Notes: generated by a model not told the origin, from the sequence alone. DNA of 64,000 nt from Eubacterium sp. 14-2 (GCF_000403845.2 NZ_KE159567.1:1124911-1188910); one strand, 5' to 3'. Counted from the first letter of the stretch, positions 50,801 to 58,917 are shown. Translations and numbers: made by a program.

Positions 50801-51654
50801 TGCAGACAGAACTGTTCCATACGGATAAGATTTATGTGTGCAAACATAAAGTGGCAAGGCCCACTGTGTTTATTCCTGTATTTCCGGGAACAAACTGCGA
50901 GTATGACAGTGCGAAGGCTTTTGAGCGGGCCGGAGCGGATACCATTGTAAAAGTATTCCGGAATCTCAGGGGAGAAGAGATCCGGGAATCTGTGAATGAA
51001 TTTGTGAAAGCCATTGAGCAGTCCCAGATTATCATGTTTCCGGGAGGATTTTCTGCCGGAGACGAGCCTGAGGGAAGCGCGAAATTTTTTGCCAATGCTT
51101 TCCGGAATCAGAAAATGGCGGAAGCAGTCAACCGTCTGTTACAGGAGCGGGACGGCCTGATGCTGGGCATCTGCAATGGTTTTCAGGCGCTGGTGAAGCT
51201 GGGCCTTGTGCCTTACGGGGAAATCCGCCAGCAGAATGAGGATTCTCCCACCCTGACCTACAATACCATTGGACGCCATATTTCCAAAATGGTTTATACG
51301 AAGGTGGTCACAGATAAGTCTCCCTGGCTGGCACAGGCAGAGCCTGGAAAAATCTACTGTAATCCTGCATCCCATGGCGAAGGACGTTTTGTGGCGCCAG
51401 AAGAATGGCTGGAGAAGCTGTTTGCAAACGGTCAGGTGGCAACCCAGTATGTCAACGAAAAGGGCCGGCCCACCATGGATGAGGAGTGGAATATCAATGG
51501 CTCTTATATGGCTATTGAGGGAATTACCAGCCCTGATGGCAGAGTTCTTGGTAAAATGGCTCATTCAGAACGCCGGGGCGAGAGCGTGGCAGTGAATATC
51601 TATGGAGAGCAGGATATGAAGCTGTTTGAGAGCGGCGTGGCGTATTTTAAATAA
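47809..51654 (+). CDS. purL: Phosphoribosylformylglycinamidine synthase, single-chain (PurLQS-type)
   Basis: 1281 residues, the large fused form. The order is an N-terminal PurS-like part (1-140); FGAM synthase halves with DTYWSDHCRHTTF, NHPTEIEPFGGAAT, GGRTGRDGIGGATGSS and SIGGKDSM; and a C-terminal class I glutamine amidotransferase with FPGGFSAGDE and LGICNGFQ (nucleophile Cys1122) plus HGEGRF. It converts FGAR to FGAM using glutamine and ATP in purine synthesis. Ribosome site GAAGGAGG. No other pur gene is here. Confidence 0.97.
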   Translation: MSNVRRIFVEKKPDFAIQARELQSEIRSYLGIQSVTGVRVLIRYDVEDISEETYRKALATVFSEPPVDHVYEESFEAGTAQVFSVEYLPGQYDQRADSAEQCVKLLNESENPIIRSATTYVIEGEVSREQLEAIKTHCINPVDSRETGLEKPETLTDDFEEPEDVKILDGFAGLQEQELKNLYDSLGLAMTFKDFLHIQNYFQKEEKRDPSMTEIRVLDTYWSDHCRHTTFSTELKDVAFGEGFYRAPMEETYQDYLNTHKEMYQGREDKFVCLMDLALMAMKRLKKEGKLEDQEESDEINACSIVVPVEVDGKTEEWLVNFKNETHNHPTEIEPFGGAATCLGGAIRDPLSGRTYVYQAMRVTGASDPTVSVKNTLDGKLPQKKLVRGAAHGYSSYGNQIGLATGYVKEIYHPDYVAKRMEIGAVMGAAPRRAVQRLTSDPGDVIILLGGRTGRDGIGGATGSSKAHNTESTAVCGAEVQKGNPPTERKIQRLFRREEVAHIIKKCNDFGAGGVSVAIGELADGLRVCLDRVPKKYAGLDGTEIAISESQERMAVVIAPEDKEQFLSWAKEENLEAVEVAVVTEEPRLVLEWRGKEIVNISRAFLDTNGAHQETSVKVDIPAREENFFEKKEIPRVAEALKKGDRKAAWLATLSDLNVCSQKGLVEMFDGSIGAGSVFMPYGGKYQLTETQSMVAKLPVAEGKCDTVTMMAYGFDPELSSWSPYHGAVYAVLESMARIVAAGGDYRKIRFTFQEYFRRMNEEPSRWSQPFAALLGAYSAQMGFGLPSIGGKDSMSGTFNEIDVPPTLVSFAVDVAKEQDIITPELKQPGNKLMIFKIATDRYDLPVYAQVMKLYDAIHELIQQKAIVSAYALDGKGIAAAVSKMAFGNKLGVTLESDVCSDCMFSPHFGKLIAEVPAEKADFVKETIGAAMEPWAKTETEDGGCGHLSYCRVIGEVNHLQKFIYGDTEISMEEAIEAWTGTLEKVFPTRAVEGKEEVQTELFHTDKIYVCKHKVARPTVFIPVFPGTNCEYDSAKAFERAGADTIVKVFRNLRGEEIRESVNEFVKAIEQSQIIMFPGGFSAGDEPEGSAKFFANAFRNQKMAEAVNRLLQERDGLMLGICNGFQALVKLGLVPYGEIRQQNEDSPTLTYNTIGRHISKMVYTKVVTDKSPWLAQAEPGKIYCNPASHGEGRFVAPEEWLEKLFANGQVATQYVNEKGRPTMDEEWNINGSYMAIEGITSPDGRVLGKMAHSERRGESVAVNIYGEQDMKLFESGVAYFK

Positions 51655-51705
51655 ACAGAACATTGATGAATTTTAAATGGGCAGCTATTAATGTAACAGG
51701 GAAAA

Positions 51706-51743
51706 GCAACCTGAAATGGATATGGCTTTTCATTCCAGGTTGC
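51706..51743 (+). terminator. Probable terminator of purL
   Basis: Stem GCAACCTGAAATG/CATTCCAGGTTGC (51706-51718 with 51731-51743, one mismatch). Its loop carries GGCTTTT; no long T-run follows, so termination efficiency is uncertain. Confidence 0.5.
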
Positions 51744-51913
51744 CTGTTCCTCTGAAACAGGAAGGTATCAGTCTGTGAAGGAACAAGCAGCAAATTGATG
51801 ATGCCTGTTAAGGATTATATAAAAATTAATTGAAAATATGGATAAATATGCATGTATTTAGAAGAAAAAATTAGATATAATGCATAAAAATCATAACATA
51901 AAATATGTTTTAA
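51744..51913. other. AT-rich gene-free segment upstream of the peptide locus
   Basis: Together with the flanks (51655-52026, 372 bp) it holds no gene; composition drops to very AT-rich near 51800, marking a compositional border with the purL region. Confidence 0.55.
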
Positions 51914-51942
51914 TTGACGATTTAACAAAAATAGCATATAAT
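51914..51942 (+). promoter_or_regulatory. Promoter of the peptide/HExxH/DAC-like locus
   Basis: TTGACG (51914-51919), 17-base spacer, TATAAT (51937-51942); the leader of about 78 nt contains imperfect inverted repeats around GGATGCATAG. Confidence 0.8.
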
Positions 51943-52026
51943 AACCTAGGATGCATAGTCGAACTTGCATATAATGTCCGGATGTTGTGCATTCTATATA
52001 AAACATAGAAAGAAGGTATATGTGTA

Positions 52027-52221
52027 ATGTCACGTATTCTAAAAGAAATTCCTTATAACCAGGAGCAGTTTTCAACAATTATTTCGAATCGGAATCCGGA
52101 AGCAAGTACTTTTTTGGATGCAAAAAAGTTGTCTGGTCCGACCGTTGAGGAATTTTTAATAGATGAAACAAAGTTGAAAAATTACGATTCATTTGGTGAT
52201 TATATAAGAATAGATATTTGA
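52027..52221 (+). CDS. 64-residue peptide preceding the HExxH/DAC-like operon
   Basis: Starts ATG 52027 with GAAGGTATATGTGTA upstream and ends just before a terminator-like hairpin. Sequence MSRILKEIPYNQEQFSTII, then NRNPEASTFLDAKKLSGPTVEEF and a final FGDYIRIDI: charged, slightly acidic, no cysteine, no signal peptide, no double-glycine leader. It is driven by the locus promoter and therefore is the first product of the unit. It could be a regulator, a precursor, or a substrate/inhibitor of the downstream peptidase. No family recognised. Confidence 0.6.
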   Translation: MSRILKEIPYNQEQFSTIISNRNPEASTFLDAKKLSGPTVEEFLIDETKLKNYDSFGDYIRIDI

Positions 52222-52226
52222 CAGAC

Positions 52227-52262
52227 AGGGCCCTCATTATTTTAAGACAGGGTCCTTTTTAT
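52227..52262 (+). terminator. Attenuator-type terminator between the peptide and the large genes
   Basis: Stem AGGGCCCT/AGGGTCCT (52227-52234 with 52249-52256, one G-U) and TTTTTA. It would let the peptide be produced in excess of the two large proteins. Confidence 0.7.
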
Positions 52263-52308
52263 GCTATATGGATAAATTTTGTAAGATACAATAAAGAGGG
52301 TAGTATAT

Positions 52309-54993
52309 ATGTATAATATTTGCAGACCATTTATTTTGCATAATGATTTTCTTCCGCCGTCCAGAGAGGTTCATCAGGATTGGGACTATCTGTCTTATGG
52401 TTATTACGATGGAATTTCGGTGGGAAAAAATCTTTTCTCAGAAGGGGCAATTGATTTAAAAAGATTATGGAAATATTCTGTAGAACGAAGCACGCTGATG
52501 ACAGGAAAGTGCCAGGAACAGGTGATTTTTGGGTTCCGGAGCGATGAAGACGAGAGGTGGGAAAACAGTTTTTGGGATGAAAATGTACAGAAAAAGTATC
52601 CATTTTTGTTTCTTTCTTTACTACAGTTTAAAAATTCGGAAAAAACCACTGAATTTTGCAAAGAATGCAGAGAATTTGAAAAAGCTATGACAAATGAGGA
52701 GGAAGGATATCGTGCCGTCACTTATTTAACATTGGACAACAGTGATTTAATTCTGATATTGCTCAGCAGGAATTATCTTTCCGGAGCTGAACTGGTAGAT
52801 AGTTTGCATCGCGGAGCGGGAAGTATAGCAGAAAGAATTTCTCTTTTTAATTGGTCACTGTGTTATAGCTTTACAGTGGCATCATTGTATCGGGAGATAT
52901 TAAATGGCGACAATGGGCCAGAAGAAGAAATTCTGCCTTTTGTATATATTCATGCCATAGAGCAGAGTCCTGGAAGTGTTGATCATATTTATAATCAGAT
53001 AAAAGATGTTGTCGGAGAGGAATATTTGAATAAGGAAAAACAGTCAACGTTAGGGTGTAATGATGAGCTGATTATTTTAAAAGATGTTCCATGGTCAAAA
53101 TTTCGTTTGCTGTATCAGGATAATAGTGGTATTCTAAATCATTCTAATGAATTTTATCAAAATTATCTGACGGGAGTGACCACTATTATTGGGACTCCTC
53201 ATGAGATGAAAAAAGTGGCAAATGGAAGGTTTATCCGTGTATCGGAATCAGACAAAGGGAAGACGGACTCTGAAAGTTTAAGCAGTATGTTACGCAAAGC
53301 ATTTGGTAAGATGGATCTAATTAATAATACGGATTGTGTGCGTTGTCATAATCTGAAGAAGGATTTATACCAGACGTTGAATGTATTACAAAGGTTTGAA
53401 ACAACTTTTTTTTCAGATTATGTGTTCCGAACGTTGCTTATGCCCCTGCATATGGTAAAAAATATTATGGAAAAAGCACATACAATAGAGGAAAAAGATA
53501 AATTATTTGAATCTTTTTATGATTTATTCAAAGGAATTAGTTTATACGCCCAGAATTCGGTAAAATCTGACCGGCAATTTACACAGTCTTTGGATTATAA
53601 TATCAGAATTTATCAGACGCCTGTTAAGCTGAATGCGTTTTATAATGCTTATATTTATAATCTGAAAGAATATTTAAATTCTATGGAAAATGAACAGGGG
53701 GTTTTACATAATTATGAGTTTATAGCATGTCCGGGAATTACGGATAATATGCAGGTGCGGGAGTTGTTTGATTCTCTGACAGATGAGGAAAAAATTTTTA
53801 TTGCAAGTATCCCTGAGAATCAAATGTATGACGTCCGTTTAATGTTTGTTATGCTCAGTCATGAGGTAGGGCATTTTGTTGGGAAAGATATCAGAAATCG
53901 AAAGATAAGAGTGAAATGTATAGAAAAGATTCTTTCACATGTTACCATTCATTATTACAGAATTTCCCTTCAGGGAGAGTTGCCGGAAGAAATTCCGGAA
54001 GGCTACTGGAAGGGACTGGAAAAAGAATTGAAAACCCGTTTGAAGGAAAAGATGGAACAGCAGAAGAGCAGCGATTATATAAGGAAAAGGTATGTGGACA
54101 TATCAGAAGAAGAAATTAAAAAATTAGAAAAAGACCTGGAAAAATACGGGGTATATAGCAGTATATTGAATCTGTTGTTGCAGGAGAGTATGAAAGAGAT
54201 TCTGGAAGAATCAGAAGAACTGTTTTCTTATCTGCTGGAAGATACATTTATGGTAACTATGAAAAAAGCTGATTTAAAAAATGCAGAGCGGGAACGAAAA
54301 AAACTGAGGAGAAAAATTCAGAAAATAACAAATGAATGGCTTACAGATTCTCCCTGGAATAAAACCATGACTAATTTATCAGCGTCCATGGACTTGCTCA
54401 TAGAGAATTTCAAAGAATGTGTGGCAGATGTGATAGGAATTTTAACGCTGCGGCTTTCCATGTTTGATTATCTGGATTCAGTCATTCAAAGTAACTCAGA
54501 TCAGGGACGCATTGATATCGTGAATACAAAAGCATTGGTGAGATGTGCATTGGTTGTTTATTGTATGGAAAACCCGGGGGATGATTTGAGATATTATTGG
54601 AGTGATAAGGAAATACAGGTAATTGATGAGTCTGGTAATGGGAGAGTCCGGGATTTTAAAAATGCTATCTGCGAATTTTTGGACGAGTATTTTAAAGGGA
54701 AAGAATCCCCCAAAAAACTTCCTGAAATAGCTGCCTATAAAAAGAGCGCTGTGAATATACTGTATGATTCATCTGTTCTGCAGCAATTGGGAGGGTATTT
54801 ATCTGTATGCAGAAGAACTTTTGAAGAACGGAATAGTAAGGAAATAAGGTCCCAACAGAAAGAACTGATAAATGTATATAAATTACAGCAGGAAAATAAT
54901 ATTGAAACATTTATTTTGGGAGTACAGAAGTATATATTTGATTATCAGAATGTTGTGACTGAAAAGATGGGAGAATTAGTTGGGGAGAATTGA
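52309..54993 (+). CDS. Large HExxH metallopeptidase-like protein of unknown family
   Basis: 894 residues with a weak site (GAGGG) after the hairpin. Residues 1-190 form an alpha/beta region with aromatic and hydrophobic strands (DYLSYGYYDGISVG, PFLFLSLLQF, DNSDLILILLSRNYL), sensor-like in look but unassigned. A helical middle follows (330-500, including CVRCHNLK). The zinc motif is H518-E519-V-G-H522, preceded by a hydrophobic helix and then FVGKDIRN. A candidate third ligand is Glu703 in FKECVADVIGIL (E-x-x-x-D gluzincin pattern). A coiled coil (580-690) and C-terminal helices complete it. No signal peptide, so it acts inside the cell. It is translationally linked (one base gap) to the DAC-like gene. 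Function not known. Confidence 0.75.
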   Translation: MYNICRPFILHNDFLPPSREVHQDWDYLSYGYYDGISVGKNLFSEGAIDLKRLWKYSVERSTLMTGKCQEQVIFGFRSDEDERWENSFWDENVQKKYPFLFLSLLQFKNSEKTTEFCKECREFEKAMTNEEEGYRAVTYLTLDNSDLILILLSRNYLSGAELVDSLHRGAGSIAERISLFNWSLCYSFTVASLYREILNGDNGPEEEILPFVYIHAIEQSPGSVDHIYNQIKDVVGEEYLNKEKQSTLGCNDELIILKDVPWSKFRLLYQDNSGILNHSNEFYQNYLTGVTTIIGTPHEMKKVANGRFIRVSESDKGKTDSESLSSMLRKAFGKMDLINNTDCVRCHNLKKDLYQTLNVLQRFETTFFSDYVFRTLLMPLHMVKNIMEKAHTIEEKDKLFESFYDLFKGISLYAQNSVKSDRQFTQSLDYNIRIYQTPVKLNAFYNAYIYNLKEYLNSMENEQGVLHNYEFIACPGITDNMQVRELFDSLTDEEKIFIASIPENQMYDVRLMFVMLSHEVGHFVGKDIRNRKIRVKCIEKILSHVTIHYYRISLQGELPEEIPEGYWKGLEKELKTRLKEKMEQQKSSDYIRKRYVDISEEEIKKLEKDLEKYGVYSSILNLLLQESMKEILEESEELFSYLLEDTFMVTMKKADLKNAERERKKLRRKIQKITNEWLTDSPWNKTMTNLSASMDLLIENFKECVADVIGILTLRLSMFDYLDSVIQSNSDQGRIDIVNTKALVRCALVVYCMENPGDDLRYYWSDKEIQVIDESGNGRVRDFKNAICEFLDEYFKGKESPKKLPEIAAYKKSAVNILYDSSVLQQLGGYLSVCRRTFEERNSKEIRSQQKELINVYKLQQENNIETFILGVQKYIFDYQNVVTEKMGELVGEN

Positions 54994-54994
54994 T

Positions 54995-56338
54995 ATGGAA
55001 AAAGCAGGAAGGCAAATATATGAACTGAATATTTGCAAATATGCAGTATATCTTTTGGAAAAAAACTTTTCAGAGTTAAAGGAAAAAATTAAGATATATA
55101 TATTTAATGAAGAACAGAAAAATGGTTGTGCAGCATGTTTTAGAGAACAGGGATTTGAAATACTGGCTGAAAAAACATCTGTTTTGAAAGATTCCCGTAT
55201 TCAGGGCTGGGGAAAGGAAAAGGCTGTCTGTTGGGTGTTTATGGGGAAGGGGACGTCTGAAGCAGCAGTGGCATTGGCAGAACTTGTATTGGACGAGTTA
55301 CAGGAAAAATTTGCAGATTATCTTTATATTGAGGTATTAGAAGATGTAAGTTCCAGCTGGATAAAAGGAAAAAAGTTAAATGACAGAAGGAGAGCATATT
55401 TTTTCGGATTTATTCAGGATGGTGAAAAACTGAGAAATGAATGCGTAAAGAAGATACTTAAGAAGAATCAGCTTCCTCCCTGGCAATTGTTAGTACAGAT
55501 ATCTTCTCAGTTTTATGAAAAGCGTTCCTTGAACACAAGATTATATTTTGTTCCGGATGATATGGTTTCAAATGTGCCATGTGTTCGGCTGGAAGGTAGC
55601 AGTTCAGATAAAAAATGGGAAGAAAAATATAAGCTCTCAGAGAAAAATCTGCGAACCGTAAGAAAATTGATGGAAGCGGCTCATGATGGCCATGGAATTC
55701 TGATATCAATGACAGAATATGTAATACGGGAGATTGTCAGACAGAAAGATTTTGAAAAGATTGCGCAGGCATGTATTCAGTTTCAGGGACATTTGAACTG
55801 GAAAGTCATTATAAAAGGGAAAGATGTACTTTGCTACCAGGACGGAGAATATCAGTTTCCGGAGTTGGGAAAAGCAGAACCGGAACATATCCAAAGACTG
55901 AATGAAATGGATCTTGATGATGGCAAAAGAGAGAATATTAAGAAGATTATTGAAAAACTTTCCAGACAATTTCATGGAACCTCTATTGTTTTTATGGATG
56001 AAGAGTCTTTGAAAGATGAAATAGAACGTCTGGTTAGTTTGAACAGGGGTCATAAGGTGAAGGCATTTCAACTCATGGAGCAGGAAGATGGGATGATAAT
56101 GGGAATCACCGCCATAGATGGTGCGTTAATGGCAAATTTGGATGGAATGTGCAGTGCAATTGGTGCAATTCTGGATGGAGATGCAGTGGTCAGGGGTGAT
56201 CCGGGGCGTGGCGCACGATATAATACTCTTGCCAATTATATCGCACGCTTTAAACAGAAAAAGAAAAGAGGAAAAAGCACATGCTTTGCAGTTATTTTTT
56301 CAGAAGATGGAAGAATTGATATTGAAACGTCAAAATAA
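54995..56338 (+). CDS. Protein with C-terminal diadenylate-cyclase (DAC/DisA_N)-like domain
   Basis: 447 residues from ATG 54995, seven bases after GGGGAG and one base after the peptidase stop. The N-terminal half (1-210) is unassigned, with LYIEVLEDVSSSWIKG and LYFVPDDMVS. The C-terminal part (about 225-440) follows the DAC fold: HGILISMTEYVIREI, FHGTSIVFMDEESLKDEIERL, D375-G376-A377 in AIDGALMANLDG, AIGAILDG, and the nucleotide-handling loop RGARYNTL (R405 to N410). In c-di-AMP synthases the loop reads RHR. Here Arg408 is kept but histidine and second arginine are Tyr409 and Asn410, so it may bind or synthesise a nucleotide other than c-di-AMP. Relatives are known as DACN-type sensors. Confidence 0.72.
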   Translation: MEKAGRQIYELNICKYAVYLLEKNFSELKEKIKIYIFNEEQKNGCAACFREQGFEILAEKTSVLKDSRIQGWGKEKAVCWVFMGKGTSEAAVALAELVLDELQEKFADYLYIEVLEDVSSSWIKGKKLNDRRRAYFFGFIQDGEKLRNECVKKILKKNQLPPWQLLVQISSQFYEKRSLNTRLYFVPDDMVSNVPCVRLEGSSSDKKWEEKYKLSEKNLRTVRKLMEAAHDGHGILISMTEYVIREIVRQKDFEKIAQACIQFQGHLNWKVIIKGKDVLCYQDGEYQFPELGKAEPEHIQRLNEMDLDDGKRENIKKIIEKLSRQFHGTSIVFMDEESLKDEIERLVSLNRGHKVKAFQLMEQEDGMIMGITAIDGALMANLDGMCSAIGAILDGDAVVRGDPGRGARYNTLANYIARFKQKKKRGKSTCFAVIFSEDGRIDIETSK

Positions 56339-56417
56339 TAAAAACGTTATGAAAATGACTGTGAGATTAGAAAAGTATTGTAGTATCCAGACAAAAATTT
56401 ATGAAAAATCGAAAAGA

Positions 56418-56458
56418 AACCGTTCCGTCTATGAATATCACAGACGGAACGGTTCTTT
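56418..56458 (+). terminator. Terminator of the HExxH/DAC-like locus
   Basis: Perfect 13-bp stem AACCGTTCCGTCT/AGACGGAACGGTT (56418-56430 with 56442-56454), loop of 11 nt, then CTTTGG; also in position to end the convergent PPC-protein gene. Confidence 0.75.
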
Positions 56459-56509
56459 GGTTATAATGGTTTTTTATGTTGTGAAAAAGTGGTTAGCGTT
56501 ATGTAATTC

Positions 56510-57379
56510 TTATTTCCACTTAAGGGTATAATATCCGGAAGAAGTTTTATTATAGCGTTCTACTTTCACATAGTAGGTACCAGGATTAATACCGCTTCTT
56601 GCGCCATACTGATTTTCTAAAAAATAAGTGGTGGTATCTTTGGGATACTTTAAGTTCATTGCATCATAGTTGTTACTGCCGGAAATAAAAGGTTTTCCAT
56701 TGCTCTTGCAAAGAGTAACTTTAATTCCACTGGTACAATAAGCAGAAGAATTAGATACAGCAAGGCCATTTGTTTTTGCACTGTAACTCAATTTCAGCTG
56801 CTGTTTTTTGGTCAGTTTAATTTTATACCAGTCAACACTTTTATCGCCTGCAATAATAACACCCTTTGCGGTCTTATTCTGTTTCAGTGTTTTTGCTTTC
56901 CCTCTGGAAGTATTGGAACCTTTGTTAAGAGAGGTCACAGTTGCTTTAACCTTTACACCGCCAACGCTTTCTACTTTAAAGTAGTAGGTGCTTCCTTTTT
57001 TAACGCCGTAAGTCCGTGTATAATATACACTGGATTTACTGGTATCAAAATACTCGCGTGTCTGGCCAAGGGCAGAGGTTTTGCTTTTGTTAAGTGTAAT
57101 ATAACCGTAAGCGCCACCGGAAACAAGAGAACTGTTATTTGAAATCTTAATGGTGACATAACCGGTTACGTTGGATTTGAATTTAATAAAATTAGCTTCT
57201 TCAGTTGCACCCCAGCATTCCTCATCTGAAATTGTTGCAGTAGATGTTCCTTTGCCTTTTAAACTCAGCTCACCTGCCGCCTCTGCCTGCTGAGGAGTCG
57301 CCACAGCAAACACAGAAACCATCATGAATGCTGCAAGCACAAGACTTACAATTTTGTTGCGTTTTTTTCCTTCTCTCAT
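56510..57379 (-). CDS. Secreted PPC-domain (pre-peptidase C-terminal) repeat protein
   Basis: 289 residues from ATG 57379, nine bases after an AGGAAAGGA site; the frame extends 32 codons upstream without a site. Signal peptide 1-34 (VSLVLAAFMMVSVFAVATPQQAEA). Two PPC-like beta domains follow, about 45-150 and 165-289, each with the pattern WY/FKF, KGSTYYFKVESVGG or PGTYYVKVERYNKT at its end. PPC domains usually accompany secreted proteases as spacer/targeting modules; here there is no catalytic domain. Probably a cell-surface or matrix protein. Convergent with the DAC-like gene. Confidence 0.85.
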   Translation of the reverse strand: MREGKKRNKIVSLVLAAFMMVSVFAVATPQQAEAAGELSLKGKGTSTATISDEECWGATEEANFIKFKSNVTGYVTIKISNNSSLVSGGAYGYITLNKSKTSALGQTREYFDTSKSSVYYTRTYGVKKGSTYYFKVESVGGVKVKATVTSLNKGSNTSRGKAKTLKQNKTAKGVIIAGDKSVDWYKIKLTKKQQLKLSYSAKTNGLAVSNSSAYCTSGIKVTLCKSNGKPFISGSNNYDAMNLKYPKDTTTYFLENQYGARSGINPGTYYVKVERYNKTSSGYYTLKWK

Positions 57380-57649
57380 AATGTACATTCCTTTCCTGAT
57401 TAAATTCCGACAGAGATTTTGTATTATATCAGAAAATTCCTGGGAAATTCCTGCATAATAATAAGTTATTGCCACACTTTATCCTGTCTCTTATAATTTA
57501 TAACATAGTTTTCAAAATGTCAATATACTGTGAAAAAATTGTGAAAAAAGGGTGAAAACATATTATCGTTCACGCCCCGTCCGGTCACCTGCGGCTGGCG
57601 GAACGGGGCCCGTGTCATGACAGAATCAGAGGAACCGTTCATTCCTGTG

Positions 57650-58510
57650 TCAGGAGGGCTGGCCCGTCCATTTTTCCAGCATGGCGGCCACTCCATGGCG
57701 GTCGTTGCTTAAGGTTACGTCATCGGCCTGATTTCGGATTTCCTCCGGGGCATTTGCCATGGCAACGCCCAGACCGGCAGCCTTCATAATATCCAGATCA
57801 TTTTCACTGTCTCCGCAGGCAATGGTGTTTTTCAATGGAATATCCAGATAGCCGCACAGCAGTGCCAGACCTCTGCCTTTGGAAATGCCTGCTCCGGTAA
57901 ATTCCAGATTGCCGTAGCCCCCGGAAAGATAGCTGATGTCCGGGTACTGATCCAGAATCCGGATGGCGTTATCCCGGTCTGTATAGTTCCCGTCCGGATC
58001 TGTCAGGAAATTTAAAGTGAGTTTCTGAACCGGAACCTGATTTTCCCGGAGAAAAGAAACCATATCCGGAATACTTTCCCGTGTGGAAAGAATGTATTGC
58101 TTCAGGGAATCCGGAAGACGTTCAATCCTTAAAAAAATTTCCCGGCACTGGCTGGGCGTGTAAGCGTCTCCATGGACGAACAGGTCCATGTGGATTTCCA
58201 GTTTCAGCAGTTCCTCCACAATGTCTGCTGCCAGGCTGGCGGACATGCAGTTCTCAAACAGGCATTCTTTTTCCGGAACTTTGTAAATTCCGGCACCGTT
58301 TGTGGTAATGGCATACCGGATATCAAGCTCCGTCATCAGTTCCAGTGGGAGTCCCCGGTAAGGGCGCCCGGTGGATACCACAAAAGTAATGCCGTCCTGG
58401 GCAGCCTTTCTGATGGCAGCTTTGTTTTCATCAGATACCTGGCTTTCTGAATTGAATAAAGTGCCGTCTAAATCCAGAGCAACCAGCTGGAAATTTCTCT
58501 TTTTATTCAT
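57650..58510 (-). CDS. Cof-type HAD-IIB hydrolase
   Basis: 286 residues from ATG 58510 (GGAGG seven bases upstream; the frame extends upstream to 58624 without a site). HAD motifs: LVALDLDGTLFN (motif I), VVSTGRPYRGL (motif II), LKNTIACGDSENDLDIMKAAG (motif IV) with the lysine (motif III) upstream, and a large type IIB cap. Dephosphorylates small phosphorylated metabolites; substrate unassigned. Single gene. Confidence 0.93.
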   Translation of the reverse strand: MNKKRNFQLVALDLDGTLFNSESQVSDENKAAIRKAAQDGITFVVSTGRPYRGLPLELMTELDIRYAITTNGAGIYKVPEKECLFENCMSASLAADIVEELLKLEIHMDLFVHGDAYTPSQCREIFLRIERLPDSLKQYILSTRESIPDMVSFLRENQVPVQKLTLNFLTDPDGNYTDRDNAIRILDQYPDISYLSGGYGNLEFTGAGISKGRGLALLCGYLDIPLKNTIACGDSENDLDIMKAAGLGVAMANAPEEIRNQADDVTLSNDRHGVAAMLEKWTGQPS

Positions 58511-58617
58511 AAAAAATCCTCCATTCATCGTCGTCATAATGAACTCATTCATGCAGCATGATTTGTCCATAATTTTGGCGATATTTGAACTGTTACAAAA
58601 AAAATTGTAAAAACCTC

Positions 58618-58647
58618 TTGACATTTGTATTCATATCGTATTATAAT
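58618..58647 (+). promoter_or_regulatory. Promoter of the tRNA-Val/tRNA-Met unit
   Basis: TTGACA (58618-58623), 18-base spacer, TATAAT (58642-58647), 37 bases before tRNA-Val; divergent from the Cof phosphatase. Confidence 0.88.
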
Positions 58648-58684
58648 AGTCAAGCAGTCGGCAGTCAAGACTGCAGACAACCAT

Positions 58685-58757
58685 GGGATCTTAGCTCAGC
58701 TGGGAGAGCATCTGCCTTACAAGCAGAGGGTCACAGGTTCGAGCCCTGTAGGTCCCA
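58685..58757 (+). tRNA. tRNA-Val (anticodon TAC)
   Basis: 73 nt: acceptor GGGATCT/AGGTCCC with one G-U, D-arm GCTCAGCTGGGAGAGC, anticodon arm TCTGC-CTTACAA-GCAGA giving TAC, T-arm ACAGGTTCGAGCCCTGT, discriminator A. CCA not encoded. Confidence 0.97.
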
Positions 58758-58788
58758 TTTGTGAGTTACTCACAGAATATATGGTTGC

Positions 58789-58862
58789 GGCGGAATAGCT
58801 CAGTTGGCGAGAGCACACGGTTCATACCCGTGGTGTCGGGGGTTCAAATCCCTCTTCCGCTA
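58789..58862 (+). tRNA. tRNA-Met (anticodon CAT)
   Basis: 74 nt: acceptor GGCGGAA/TTCCGCT (first pair G-U), D-arm GCTCAGTTGGCGAGAGC, anticodon arm CACGG-TTCATAC-CCGTG giving CAT, T-arm GGGGGTTCAAATCCCTC, discriminator A. Elongator-type; whether the C34 is lysidine-modified (tRNA-Ile2) cannot be told from DNA. Confidence 0.95.
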
Positions 58863-58887
58863 TTTTAAATATCAGTAGCAGGAAGTT

Positions 58888-58917
58888 CACTACCGAGATG
58901 TATCGGTAGTGTTTTTG
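58888..58917 (+). terminator. Terminator of the tRNA unit
   Basis: Stem CACTACCGA/TCGGTAGTG (58888-58896 with 58903-58911), loop GATGTA, then TTTTT. Confidence 0.93.

Noticed and set aside
56142-56531. 129-residue + frame overlapping the end of the DAC-like gene.
   Set aside because: Different frame of a strongly supported gene, extends through the terminator hairpin, and has no motif.
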